NCBI GenBank assembly: GCA_030635485.1
Contig: DAOVYS010000007.1
Coordinates: forward strand, 1-25,785
Source of the DNA: Pseudomonadota bacterium
GTDB lineage: Bacteria; Desulfobacterota; Desulfobulbia; Desulfobulbales; DAOVYS01
Direction of reading: 5' to 3'
DNA length: 25,785 nt
Position numbers and translations under genes: made by a program. Below are positions 1-7,057 of the stretch, piece by piece. The notes beneath the pieces were generated by a model. The model made no database searches. It saw nothing but the letters and a program-made list of their open reading frames with translations, and had not been told where the DNA came from. The stretch's first letter is position 1, and each line of letters starts with the position of its first letter.

Positions 1-416
1 AGCCGGATCGAGGCATCCACCCTGGCGCCGCCGAAACCGGCCCCTTCCATAAAGTAATTAATGCTGCCGGCCATAACGAGATCCACTCCGGCATCCCTCC
101 CGATCTCCATGGCCTCCTCAAGATCACCATAATATGTATTCACCTGTTTCACGACAGGAAACGCCTGTTTTGCCATAAGCACGTCTTTAAACAGGGCGGC
201 CACGGCAATACCCTGCTCGTCACGCATATTGGACGGCACATGAAAAGGCAGGACCCCTACCTTGGACAGCCCATACATATTGGAATCAGGATGAATATAG
301 ACAACCGGATCGCCCTTGCCCACGGATGATCGACTGCCCACGGACAGCATGCAGCCGGACACCAATCCTGCCACCATCACGATTGCAACGCCCAAATTCC
401 GCATCACATTTTTCAT
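1..416 (-). CDS. Lipoprotein with CsgG/LpoB/FlgO-like appearance, cut by the window edge
   Basis: The reading frame is open from an ATG at 416 to the left edge, so the C-terminus is missing. AGGAG lies 8 nt before this ATG; another in-frame ATG at 422 is only 2 nt from it and is less likely. The first ~23 residues are a lipoprotein signal (MKNVMRNLGVAIVMVAG, then LVSGC, lipidated Cys). The mature part has a strand-like VGVLPFHV segment and, about 60 residues on, GVDLVMAGSI. This order resembles the small alpha/beta domain shared by CsgG, LpoB and FlgO proteins. It follows the FlgO-domain lipoprotein by 81 bp on the same strand and is probably in the same transcription unit. The fold assignment is inference from pattern, not from a search; the function is unknown. 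Confidence 0.7.
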   Translation of the reverse strand, partial: MKNVMRNLGVAIVMVAGLVSGCMLSVGSRSSVGKGDPVVYIHPDSNMYGLSKVGVLPFHVPSNMRDEQGIAVAALFKDVLMAKQAFPVVKQVNTYYGDLEEAMEIGRDAGVDLVMAGSINYFMEGAGFGGARVDASIR

Positions 417-497
417 ATTCATTACTCCTGTCCCCTGACCCTATACCTTGAACGTAACTGATCACGGAGGGCAAGAACCAGACAACGATTATCCACC

Positions 498-1091
498 TTA
501 CCTTTCATACGCCGATAGAACGGCATCCTCCGCATCCGATGAACCTGATGCTGCGAGCAGATAATTGATATTCCGGCTTCTCTGAATCTCAATACCTGCC
601 ACAGACAGCACTCTCTGGGAAGAGGCCTCAATCAGTTTCGCATTTACAATCACCGTGCCTGGCGTGAGAGAATAGGTCCCAACCACGATGGCTTCCACCT
701 CGTGCTGCTCTGCAAGAAACGCCGCATCCCGGGTCAACATGAGTTCCCCGGCCAAGCTTCTTATTAGAAGTTCCCCGGATTTTCTGATCTCCACCACACC
801 GAAACCATGCCTGAACAGACGTGTGGACAAGGCCTCGGCCAGTGTCCGGCCGAATCGGGATGTCTTGTAAAGGTCGTCTATGTTCACAAATGTGGCTATG
901 ATTAACCTCTTGTCATTTCCCAGGGGCTGTCTGAGATTGGATTTAAGCTGAATCGCCATGTTCTCGCCAATACCAAAAAAATCGGGCGTTATAACGGATA
1001 CCGTGCCCCCGCTCCTCGGCCTCAGTATGCCGCACCCTGCAACCAGCAACAGCACAATCAAAATGGCCGGCCAATGCCAAGGTCTTTTCAT
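498..1091 (-). CDS. FlgO-domain outer-membrane lipoprotein (smaller paralog)
   Basis: The product is 197 aa. The chosen ATG at 1091 has AAGGAAG 4 nt upstream; an earlier in-frame start at 1142 would place 17 non-hydrophobic residues before the signal and is unlikely. Residues 1-20 form a lipoprotein signal ending LLVAGC (Cys20). Residues ~62-168 match the FlgO family pattern: IATFVNIDDLYKTSRFGR, a GFGVVEIRKS strand, a TRDAAFLAEQ helix, VEAIVVGTYS, and VNAKLIEAS. The segment TFVN-(I/L)-x-x-LY-x-TS-x-FGR is shared with the 253-aa protein at 1817-2578, so the two are paralogs in one cluster. In Vibrio, FlgO is an outer-membrane protein needed for stable flagella; this one may act likewise, but no classical flagellar gene is adjacent to it. 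The family call is fairly firm, the role uncertain. Confidence 0.8.
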   Translation of the reverse strand: MKRPWHWPAILIVLLLVAGCGILRPRSGGTVSVITPDFFGIGENMAIQLKSNLRQPLGNDKRLIIATFVNIDDLYKTSRFGRTLAEALSTRLFRHGFGVVEIRKSGELLIRSLAGELMLTRDAAFLAEQHEVEAIVVGTYSLTPGTVIVNAKLIEASSQRVLSVAGIEIQRSRNINYLLAASGSSDAEDAVLSAYER

Positions 1092-1190
1092 CCATCTTCC
1101 TTTACAATCAGACATAAATCCCCACTCTATAGCCGTAACCAATCACGGGATTATAAGGCACCCCAAGACAACGACTATCCCCTTATTTTG

Positions 1191-1296
1191 TAAGCGTTCT
1201 CAGGCGTCGCAGCTGTGCGTGATCAGGGCGATCAGCTATAGGCCCACTATACTGGTTGCCCTGATCACGTACAGATGCGACGTCTGAGGACGCTTA
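1191..1296. repeat. Palindromic repeat, family P (divergent copy A)
   Basis: Two 39-nt arms (1191-1229 and 1258-1296) form an inverted repeat matching at 35 of 39 positions, with a 28-nt loop containing CTATAG and CTATAC. The right arm ends immediately before the stop codon of the lipoprotein gene at 1297. Read inwards, the right arm has catctgtacgtgatcagg, close to catctgcacgcgatcagg in copy B (5056-5122). GCACCCCAAGAC lies 22 nt outside the left arm (1158-1169), and the same word occurs in copies B and D. It fills most of the 205-bp gap between two minus-strand lipoprotein genes. Confidence 0.75.
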
Positions 1297-1788
1297 CTAG
1301 CGTCTATCAAGCACCATCCTGTCAACGCGTTCCATGCTTTCCTGAGCCATCATACACAATTCCGGCGAAACCGCGGATGAAGCCGCAATGCTGAATTTAT
1401 CCCGCGCCAGTTCATGTCTATTCTGCCGGAGATAAAAAAGGCCCTCTTCGTAGCATTCACGCGCATATACGTTAAGCCCGCGCACGTCGATAATTTCTTC
1501 CACCCTCTTAAGGCTGTTTAATGCCACCTGTCTCAATTCAGGCGACACGGCCGACGTGGCCGCCACTGAGAATCTCTCTCTTGCAAGCTCATATCGATTT
1601 TTTCTTAAATGGTGCATTCCCTTGTCATAACACTTCAAGGCATACTGTTCGAGTTCGATTGCCTTAACCCTGTTTAAAGAATTCTCCTGCACATGTTTCG
1701 GAGTCCGGGAACAAGCTGTCGACAGACAGAGCATGCCCAATAAAACAAAAAAAACAATATACTTTTGGAAACCATTCACAAAATTCAT
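1297..1788 (-). CDS. Lipoprotein with duplicated TPR-like helical repeat
   Basis: The product is 163 aa with an N-terminal lipoprotein signal (hydrophobic 10-25, LSTAC, Cys26). The rest is essentially two copies of one ~52-residue unit, at about 49-100 and 108-158. Each copy has the pattern YA-x-x-CY-x-x-G-x-x-x-LR-x-NR-x-ELAR-x-x-FS-x-A-(A)-x-SAVSPEL. The units look like paired amphipathic helices of the TPR/Sel1 type, so a protein-binding lipoprotein facing the periplasm is plausible. The two copies are similar enough to suggest a fairly recent internal duplication. A weak purine-rich site (AAAAGAG) precedes the ATG. It lies 28 bp after the 253-aa FlgO-domain gene and so is very probably co-transcribed with it. 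I do not recognise a specific named family. Confidence 0.75.
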   Translation of the reverse strand: MNFVNGFQKYIVFFVLLGMLCLSTACSRTPKHVQENSLNRVKAIELEQYALKCYDKGMHHLRKNRYELARERFSVAATSAVSPELRQVALNSLKRVEEIIDVRGLNVYARECYEEGLFYLRQNRHELARDKFSIAASSAVSPELCMMAQESMERVDRMVLDRR

Positions 1789-1816
1789 ATCTCTTTTCTC
1801 TTAAAAATCCTTGTAA

Positions 1817-2578
1817 CTATTCAGCGTGATCAGCCACAGATTCACGATAAACAGGGAAAGCCCTTACCGAAACCGGCGCAGCCGTCCTGACAGGCATTCC
1901 CTCATCTGCCAGAAGCCCTTCTGAAAGGGAATCCAGCCCGAACACCAGGCTCGCGCTCGAGACCACCATCCCGTCAGGATTTCTGAGTATCCTGGCATTA
2001 ATAAAAATCTCACCCTCAACAAAAGTGTAAGTGCCGACAAGCATGGCCTGCGATGAATGGATATAGCTCAATTCATCCATGTCCCGTGACATACCGTATT
2101 CACCATACGATTCACTGATCATGAGCCCTGGAGATTTTCGAATATCGATCACACGCACCCCGGCAAGCTGAAGTTCACTGATCAGCTGTTCACTGAAATA
2201 CCGGCCAAAAGCAGATGTCTGGTACAGATTATTCAAATTGACAAAAGTGGTTACGGTCAGCACAAAATCATCACCATATTCGTCTCCTGCGTTGCCTAAG
2301 AGCTGAGATGCCAACTCCTTGACCTTAAAGACCAATTTCGCCCCCTTGTCCACAGGAATTGCCTCTTTCTCCTGTTTGTCGAATGTAGTCAACCACGACT
2401 TGGGAGAAAAAATACGCCCTGTCCGATAGACATAATCCGGCGGCACAGGGTGGGGATAATTATGGACATAACTTCTGTACCGGGGAGAGGATATCTTTCC
2501 CTTTTCAGCGCCGTTTGCCGTGTGCAAGACCGGAACCAGCAGAAAAAGCGTAAACCAGCATAAGATATTTTTTACCAT
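1817..2578 (-). CDS. FlgO-domain exported protein (larger paralog)
   Basis: The product is 253 aa. Residues 1-24 are a cleavable Sec signal (MVKNILCWFTLFLLVPVL, cut near ANGA) with no lipobox cysteine, unlike its paralog at 498-1091. A Tyr/Pro-rich linker (about 33-60) precedes the FlgO-like domain at ~105-215: VTTFVNLNNLYQTSAFGR, a GVRVIDIRKSPG strand, MSRDMDELSYIHSSQ, MLVGTYTFVEGE, FINARILR. A tail of about 35 residues is Val/Ala-rich. FlgO proteins of Vibrio locate to the outer membrane and belong with FlgP and FlgT. Here two FlgO-domain proteins are encoded together with other lipoproteins, so they may form a hetero-oligomeric outer-membrane structure (inference). GGGAG lies 13 nt before the ATG, further than usual. 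Confidence 0.8.
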   Translation of the reverse strand: MVKNILCWFTLFLLVPVLHTANGAEKGKISSPRYRSYVHNYPHPVPPDYVYRTGRIFSPKSWLTTFDKQEKEAIPVDKGAKLVFKVKELASQLLGNAGDEYGDDFVLTVTTFVNLNNLYQTSAFGRYFSEQLISELQLAGVRVIDIRKSPGLMISESYGEYGMSRDMDELSYIHSSQAMLVGTYTFVEGEIFINARILRNPDGMVVSSASLVFGLDSLSEGLLADEGMPVRTAAPVSVRAFPVYRESVADHAE

Positions 2579-2600
2579 TTCAACTCATCTCCCATGTCTA

Positions 2601-2628
2601 GTTGAGTGGAATTATTTTTCCACTCAAC
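2601..2628 (-). terminator. Intercistronic hairpin without U-tract
   Basis: A perfect 11-bp stem (gttgagtggaa / ttccactcaac) with a 6-nt loop lies in the 64-bp gap between the 82-aa lipoprotein gene and the 253-aa FlgO-domain gene. No run of U follows the stem on the minus strand, so an RNA-processing or attenuating hairpin is as likely as a true terminator. Confidence 0.4.
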
Positions 2629-2642
2629 CACCTAACCATAAC

Positions 2643-2891
2643 TTATGGATTAAATGTATACTCCGGATATACGGCCTCAAGATTTCGCCAGGACGCGCCG
2701 TATTCCCGCACCATGGGGTCCTGCTCAAAGGTCCCGATACTGGTCCGGACCGAAATAATATCCTCGTCACCGGCAACAACGGCAATACCGGGAGATACAA
2801 TCTCAAGTTCAGTGTTCAAGAGAGAAGTATATGTCCCTCCCGAACAACCAGTGACCAGTATGACCAGAAAGAGAGGCACAATTTTTTTCAT
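2643..2891 (-). CDS. Small lipoprotein of unknown function
   Basis: The product is 82 aa, starting at ATG 2891 with GAGGA 6 nt upstream; an in-frame TTG at 2903 would disrupt this site and is rejected. Residues 1-16 are a lipoprotein signal (MKKIVPLFLVILVTGC, lipidated Cys16). The short mature part has two beta-like segments (LEIVSPGIAVVAG, DIISVRTSIGTF) and a C-terminal stretch rich in aromatic and charged residues (REYGASWRNLEAVYPEYTF). It is the first gene of the minus-strand cluster and so nearest any promoter in the 2892-3396 gap. I do not recognise the family. The signal and the ribosome-binding site support that the gene is real; the function is unknown. Confidence 0.65.
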   Translation of the reverse strand: MKKIVPLFLVILVTGCSGGTYTSLLNTELEIVSPGIAVVAGDEDIISVRTSIGTFEQDPMVREYGASWRNLEAVYPEYTFNP

Positions 2892-3396
2892 AACAATCCT
2901 CAAGTTAAAAATAAGTACCTTTAAAGAATTCCAGTTTATCTGGGTTAGAAATCAGTAATGTAAATTCGTGTCAAAAAACCAACCATCCGACCGGTTATAT
3001 GGCGCTTGTCAGACGATTTTATCTTCTACTTTCAGCAGGAATAATTTTCCCACCTATCTATTGTCAGATGACACAGGCCACCTATCAAAGGCCCGCCAGA
3101 CTTGATATCTACGGATTTTCGACCCATGGCGCCAACCAACCTACTTTCCTGTTTTTCATATTTTAAATGCATTTTCCATACCACATCGCACAACTTGCAA
3201 AAAATATCCGTTTAACCGCCTGACAATCCTCCTTTTGCCAGATGAACATTGTTGTCAATCCGAACCAATCAGACTCGTACATAAAGAGCTTAAGCAAAAA
3301 ATAAATTGCCAAACTGAAAAGACTGATTATATTTATTTGGTTCAACATATATTAAGTTAATTTTAACTTCGTCAAAAGGAGGCATAAGACCGAATC
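2892..3396. other. Divergent intergenic region, 505 bp
   Basis: This gap separates the minus-strand lipoprotein cluster from plus-strand rpoZ, so it should hold promoters for both. A sigma-70-like pair facing rpoZ is listed separately. A perfect palindrome aagttaa-tt-ttaactt (3354-3369) sits in the predicted rpoZ leader. I found no sigma-54 match facing the lipoprotein cluster. The open frame on the minus strand at 3163-3348 has no ribosome-binding site and I do not call it. Confidence 0.6.
3306..3333 (+). promoter_or_regulatory. Putative sigma-70 promoter for rpoZ
   Basis: TTGCCA (3306-3311), a 16-bp spacer and TATATT (3328-3333) each match the -35 and -10 consensus at 5 of 6 bases. Transcription would start near 3340, giving a leader of about 57 nt before rpoZ. 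Confidence 0.45.
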
Positions 3397-3684
3397 ATGG
3401 CTCGGATAACAGTAGAAGACTGTCTTGATGCAATGGGCGCCCCAAATCGGTTTGACCTTATTCATCTAGCGACAACACGCGTAAAACAACATAGAAAAGG
3501 TCAGCCGATACTGGCAAAAGGGAAGAATAAAGAAATCGTAATGACACTCCGCGAAATAGCGGCCGGAGAGGTTACGTTTAACAACATCAAAGAGTTTGAC
3601 AACCCTGAACCAGAAAATACGGTTGAGACAAACGAAACAGAGGCGACCGAATCCTCCAAACAGAAAGCCGCCCGGAACGGATAG
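3397..3684 (+). CDS. rpoZ: RNA polymerase omega subunit
   Basis: The product is 95 aa, normal for bacterial omega. It binds the beta-prime subunit and helps assemble and stabilise RNA polymerase. The N-terminal two-thirds carry the family sequence: MARITVEDCL, NRFDLIHLATTRVKQ and the EIVMTLREIAAGEVTF helix-turn region. The last ~30 residues are acidic and Thr/Glu-rich, then basic (KQKAARNG), as often seen in omega tails. AAAGGAGG lies upstream but about 14 nt from the ATG, longer than ideal; no better start exists. In many proteobacteria rpoZ follows gmk; here it begins a plus-strand gene run and is followed, after repeat copy C, by dnaJ. Confidence 0.93.
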   Translation: MARITVEDCLDAMGAPNRFDLIHLATTRVKQHRKGQPILAKGKNKEIVMTLREIAAGEVTFNNIKEFDNPEPENTVETNETEATESSKQKAARNG

Positions 3685-3699
3685 CACACTAATTTATGG

Positions 3700-3760
3700 T
3701 AAATATTCGGCAGCACTCCATCTGCACGCGCCCAACGGAAGTGCACTTCGGGTGCAGCTT
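3700..3760. repeat. Palindromic repeat, family P (truncated copy C)
   Basis: Positions 3700-3730 (31 nt) are identical to the reverse complement of the right half of copy B (ending near 5143). The central stem-loop with the CTATAG core is missing. The following bases (ggaagtgcacttcgggtgca) resemble the GTGCACCCC-rich outer part of copy B. This is therefore a deletion derivative in the opposite orientation, lying between rpoZ and dnaJ. Confidence 0.8.
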
Positions 3761-3819
3761 TATATTTATATTCCGTTGTTTTTAAAAGTTTTTCACACAT
3801 ACCCGAATATTTACAATTT

Positions 3820-4938
3820 ATGAGTACTGATTTTTATAGCACCATTGGCGTATCACGGACAGCGTCCGAGGATGAGATCAAAAAGGCCTATCGCAAACAG
3901 GCCATGAAATATCATCCTGACCGCAATCCTGACAACAAAGAGGCGGAAGACAAATTCAAGACCGCTGCTGAGGCGTACGAAGTATTAGGTGATCCGGAAA
4001 AACGCAGAATCTACGACCGATACGGCATTGAAGGCCTGAGGAACACCGGCTACAGCGGCCCGGGCAATTTTGAAGATATCTTCTCGAACTTTGGAGATAT
4101 CTTTGAAGACCTCTTCGGTTTTGGAACCGGCAGATCGGGAGCAAGAAGAGATTATCACGGCCCTGTTCCAGGCGCTGATCTCCGTTATGATCTGACAATA
4201 TCCTTTATGGAAGCGGTCCACGGAATCAGCAAGGAAATTGAAATATCCAAAAAAGAGACATGCTGGACCTGTGAAGGGTCAGGCCTGAGACCTGGACACC
4301 AACCGGAGATATGCCCTGCATGCCAGGGCAGAGGTCAGGTTATGCGGGCTCAGGGCTTTTTCAGATTAAGTACCACTTGTCCGCAGTGTCACGGCCAGGG
4401 CCGGATCATTAAAGATCCCTGCAACGATTGCGGAGGCACCGGCCTTGTCAGCAAGAAAAAAAAGGTCTCCTTTAAAATACCTGCCGGCGTGGATCATGGC
4501 TCCAGGATGCGATTGCGCGGTGAAGGAGAAGGCGGACGCCGGGGTGGAGAGTCGGGTGATCTTTACATTATTATTTATGTGGAGCCCCATGAGTTCTTCC
4601 ATCGTGACGGCAATAACATTCTGTGCGAACTCCCGATTTCCATGACCCAGGCGGCGTTGGGTTACGAACTGAAAGTGCCGTCCATTCACGGAAAAACCGA
4701 TCTTTCCATCCCGCTTGGGACCCAACACGGGCAGACATTTGTCTTAAAATCCGAAGGAGTCACCAGCCTCAGGGGAGATGTCCGGGGAGATATGATAATC
4801 CGGGTAAGCGTAAAAATTCCTGACAATCTATCTAAAAGACAGGAGGAATTGTTGAGGGAGTTCAGTGAAATCGAAGAAAAAAAAGAGGGGCACCAGAAGG
4901 GGGGGTTCTTTAAAAAACTGTTTGATCATCTGTCATAA
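3820..4938 (+). CDS. dnaJ: Chaperone DnaJ (Hsp40)
   Basis: This is a co-chaperone that delivers unfolded clients to DnaK and stimulates its ATPase. The product is 372 aa, full length for a type I DnaJ. The J domain (about 1-70) has the essential HPD at 32-34. A short Gly/Phe-rich linker with IFEDLFGFG follows. The zinc region holds four CxxCxGxG units, starting at Cys148 (CWTCEGSG), Cys165 (CPACQGRG), Cys187 (CPQCHGQG) and Cys201 (CNDCGGTG), then the C-terminal client-binding domains. No Shine-Dalgarno-like sequence is visible before the ATG at 3820; the leader instead carries repeat copy C and an AT-rich stretch. dnaK and grpE are not in the window. Confidence 0.95.
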   Translation: MSTDFYSTIGVSRTASEDEIKKAYRKQAMKYHPDRNPDNKEAEDKFKTAAEAYEVLGDPEKRRIYDRYGIEGLRNTGYSGPGNFEDIFSNFGDIFEDLFGFGTGRSGARRDYHGPVPGADLRYDLTISFMEAVHGISKEIEISKKETCWTCEGSGLRPGHQPEICPACQGRGQVMRAQGFFRLSTTCPQCHGQGRIIKDPCNDCGGTGLVSKKKKVSFKIPAGVDHGSRMRLRGEGEGGRRGGESGDLYIIIYVEPHEFFHRDGNNILCELPISMTQAALGYELKVPSIHGKTDLSIPLGTQHGQTFVLKSEGVTSLRGDVRGDMIIRVSVKIPDNLSKRQEELLREFSEIEEKKEGHQKGGFFKKLFDHLS

Positions 4939-5012
4939 AAAAAACGCCTTTATCAGGAAAGGGGTAAATATTCAGGTACGTGTGAAAAACTTTAAAAAAA
5001 CACGGAATGAAA

Positions 5013-5143
5013 ATGTTTGGCAGTGCACCCCAAGGGCACTTCCTGCGGGGCGCTTCATCTGCACGCGATCAGGCTGGAGAACTATAGTTGGCTATGTGAA
5101 CCAGCCTGATCGCGTGCAGATGGAGTGCTGCCGAATATTTACG
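5013..5143. repeat. Palindromic repeat, family P (full copy B)
   Basis: A perfect 22-bp stem (5056-5077 with 5101-5122) closes a 23-nt loop, AGAACTATAGTTGGCTATGT plus GAA. The outer parts also mirror each other: TTTGGCAGTGC on the left and the complement of TTCGGCAGCAC on the right. The left side has an extra ~30 nt, which itself contains a GTGCACCCCAAGGGCAC hairpin. It lies between dnaJ and moaC and ends just before the moaC ribosome-binding site. This is the most complete copy and serves as reference for the family. Confidence 0.88.
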
Positions 5144-5161
5144 GAAAGGGAATAATATTGC

Positions 5162-5662
5162 ATGGCACAAGAAGGTCTTACCCATTTTGATGCTGCCGGC
5201 AACGCCAGGATGGTGGACATCAGCTCTAAGCCCGACACTATCCGAAAAGCTGTTGCATCCGGTACAATAACAATGTCTCAAGCGGGATACAGCCAGGTCC
5301 GAGCAGGCACGATCGCCAAAGGTGATGTCCTTGGTGTGGCGCGTCTTGCAGGAATAATGGCTGCAAAAAAGGTGGATGATCTGATACCTTTGACACATAC
5401 TCTTCCTATTAGTAGTATAGAAATCGACTTCGGCTTTGATGACCTTGAGAAAACAATAAAAATAAATGCACAGGTAAAAATCACCGGCAAAACCGGCGTG
5501 GAAATGGAGGCCCTCACTGCTGTCTCCGTGTCCGCCTTAACCATTTATGACATGTGCAAGGCTGTTGACAAGGACATGGTGATCAGCAATATAAGGCTCC
5601 TCTCCAAGAGTGGCGGAAAGAGCGGTACATACAAAAGCATCAATCGTAAATCAGGAGATTAA
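5162..5662 (+). CDS. moaC: Cyclic pyranopterin monophosphate synthase MoaC
   Basis: MoaC works with MoaA in the first step of molybdenum cofactor synthesis, turning the MoaA product into cyclic pyranopterin monophosphate in the cytoplasm. The product is 166 aa (E. coli 161). The residues aligning with the E. coli active site are present: Lys53 in AKGDV, His79 in LIPLTH, the GVEMEALTA segment (112-120), Asp130 and Lys133 in IYDMCKAVDKDM, and the KSGGKSG tail. An AAGGGA site lies about 10 nt before the ATG, directly after palindromic repeat B. moaA is not nearby. It is followed 5 bp later by the dksA-type gene and so is probably co-transcribed with it. Sulfate reducers use Mo/W-pterin enzymes, which fits the presence of this gene. 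Confidence 0.95.
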   Translation: MAQEGLTHFDAAGNARMVDISSKPDTIRKAVASGTITMSQAGYSQVRAGTIAKGDVLGVARLAGIMAAKKVDDLIPLTHTLPISSIEIDFGFDDLEKTIKINAQVKITGKTGVEMEALTAVSVSALTIYDMCKAVDKDMVISNIRLLSKSGGKSGTYKSINRKSGD

Positions 5663-5667
5663 TTGGT

Positions 5668-6030
5668 ATGGATGAGGCACAATGTGAATACTTTAGGAAA
5701 AAACTTGATAGTATGAGAGAAGACCTGCTATCTGAGGCAGACAGGACTATTTCCGAGATGACGGATCACTCTTCCCAATATCCTGACCCTACGGATCGTG
5801 CCAGCGCTGAGTCAGATCGCAATTTCGAACTGCGCATCCGTGACCGGGAACGGAAACTGCTTGCTAAGATCGAGCAGGCCATAGAACGTATTGAGAATGA
5901 GTCATACGGGGTCTGCGAGGAATGCGGAGATGATATAGCAATCCCACGGATGGAGGCCAGACCGGTCACGACTCTCTGCATTGAATGCAAGACAAAACAG
6001 GAGCAGGCCGAAAAGGCTCAAGCAGGATAA
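5668..6030 (+). CDS. DksA/TraR-family zinc-finger transcription factor
   Basis: The product is 120 aa, shorter than E. coli DksA (151 aa). Proteins of this family enter the RNA polymerase secondary channel and alter promoter open-complex stability, often together with ppGpp. The coiled coil spans about 1-75, with the tip motif D40-P-T-D43-R-A45, i.e. the DxxDxA signature needed for activity. The C4 zinc finger is Cys83/Cys86 (GVCEECGDDI) and Cys104/Cys107 (TLCIECK). AGGAG lies 10 nt before the ATG, inside the end of moaC. All functional residues I know for DksA are present, so it is probably active. Whether it is the main DksA of the cell or an accessory paralog cannot be told from the window. 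Confidence 0.9.
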   Translation: MDEAQCEYFRKKLDSMREDLLSEADRTISEMTDHSSQYPDPTDRASAESDRNFELRIRDRERKLLAKIEQAIERIENESYGVCEECGDDIAIPRMEARPVTTLCIECKTKQEQAEKAQAG

Positions 6031-6043
6031 GGTACAAGACATC

Positions 6044-7042
6044 ATGCCGGAACTACGCAAAGATCCAATACTCGGACGATGGATTATTATATCCAAGGAG
6101 CGCGGCAAAAGGCCAACGGATTTCATAGTTGTGAAGCCTGCCACCAAAGGTGGCTTTTGCCCGCTCTGCCCTGGGAATGAAAACACAACCCCACCGGAAA
6201 TATTAAGTTACGGCCGTTCCGACCCTACTCCCAACAAACCCGGATGGTCACTCCGGGTTGTGCCCAACAAATTCCCCGCTTTAGTCATTGAGGGAGAATT
6301 GGACAAGCAGGGTGAAGGCCTGTACGACAAGATGAACGGTATCGGGGCTCACGAAGTAATAGTCGAGACTCCCAATCACGATGAAACATTCACCCACCTG
6401 CCCCACGACAGAATGATCCAGACTTTCTGGGCATATCGAGACCGCCTGGTCGATCTGGGCCGCGACCCCCGTTTCCGATATGTCATGATCTTTAAAAATT
6501 TTGGCCGGGCTGCAGGCGCCTCGCTTGAACACTCACATTCGCAACTGGTGGCCCTGCCGATCCTGCCGCGAATGATCGTATCCGAACTGGACGGAAGTCT
6601 TTCCTATTATAAGTATAAAGAACGCTGTGTTTTCTGCGACATCATCCGCCAAGAGTTAAACCAAAATATTCGTGTGGTCTGCGAAAATGACCTCTTTATC
6701 ACAATTACACCATATGCACCGCGCGCACCATTTGAGATGTGGATCCTTCCCAAAAAGCATTCATGTTCTTACATCTCCATGGATGATGTTGGTTTTCAAA
6801 TGCTCACAAAAATATTCTCTGAAAGTCTCAGGCGTCTTGACAAGTGTATCCCGGATGTCCCGTACAACTTTGTCCTTCACACGTCACCTCTGCGCTCACA
6901 GCCGCTTGAACACTTTCACTGGCACTTTGAAATCATGCCCAAACTAACCATGATTGCCGGATTCGAGTGGGGGGCCGGTTTCTACATCAACCCTACCCCG
7001 CCTGAGGATGCGGCCAATTTTTTAAAGGAAGCGGAGATTTAA
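6044..7042 (+). CDS. galT: Galactose-1-phosphate uridylyltransferase-like protein
   Basis: The product is 332 aa. I start at ATG 6044 (MPELRKDPILGRWIIIS), where homologs begin and which has AAGG ~12 nt upstream; a longer frame from 5981 would overlap the dksA-type gene. GalT enzymes move UMP between UDP-glucose and galactose 1-phosphate through a uridylyl-histidine. Present are the zinc cysteines Cys39/Cys42 (FCPLCPGNE), the active-site HSHSQ at 163-167 (classical HPHGQ; His165 is the expected nucleophile), a second CxxC (Cys195/Cys198) and EHFHWHFEI at 289-296. HSHSQ instead of HPHGQ occurs in a branch that includes archaeal and anaerobe enzymes, and the substrate could be another nucleotide-sugar pair. 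It follows the dksA-type gene by 13 bp, with no other Leloir-pathway gene nearby. Confidence 0.82.
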   Translation: MPELRKDPILGRWIIISKERGKRPTDFIVVKPATKGGFCPLCPGNENTTPPEILSYGRSDPTPNKPGWSLRVVPNKFPALVIEGELDKQGEGLYDKMNGIGAHEVIVETPNHDETFTHLPHDRMIQTFWAYRDRLVDLGRDPRFRYVMIFKNFGRAAGASLEHSHSQLVALPILPRMIVSELDGSLSYYKYKERCVFCDIIRQELNQNIRVVCENDLFITITPYAPRAPFEMWILPKKHSCSYISMDDVGFQMLTKIFSESLRRLDKCIPDVPYNFVLHTSPLRSQPLEHFHWHFEIMPKLTMIAGFEWGAGFYINPTPPEDAANFLKEAEI

Positions 7043-7057
7043 ACCAGGAGGGGTATC

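Noticed and set aside
958..1287. Plus-strand ORFs over the lipoprotein genes (688-870 and 958-1287)
   Set aside because: They overlap the FlgO-domain lipoprotein on the other strand and the palindromic repeat, and lack start signals and family similarity.
3195..3215. Sigma-54-like site facing the lipoprotein cluster (ttgcaaaaaatatccg on the plus strand)
   Set aside because: The GC to CC spacing is one base too short and the GTGCCA half is absent.
3163..3348. Minus-strand ORF of 61 aa with a hydrophobic N-terminus
   Set aside because: No ribosome-binding site, it lies in the rpoZ promoter region, and the composition is AT-driven with no family resemblance.
5013..5143. Possible molybdenum-cofactor riboswitch before moaC
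   Set aside because: The same structure with the same loop recurs after flhG and, truncated, before dnaJ, so it is a dispersed repeat and not a moaC-specific leader.
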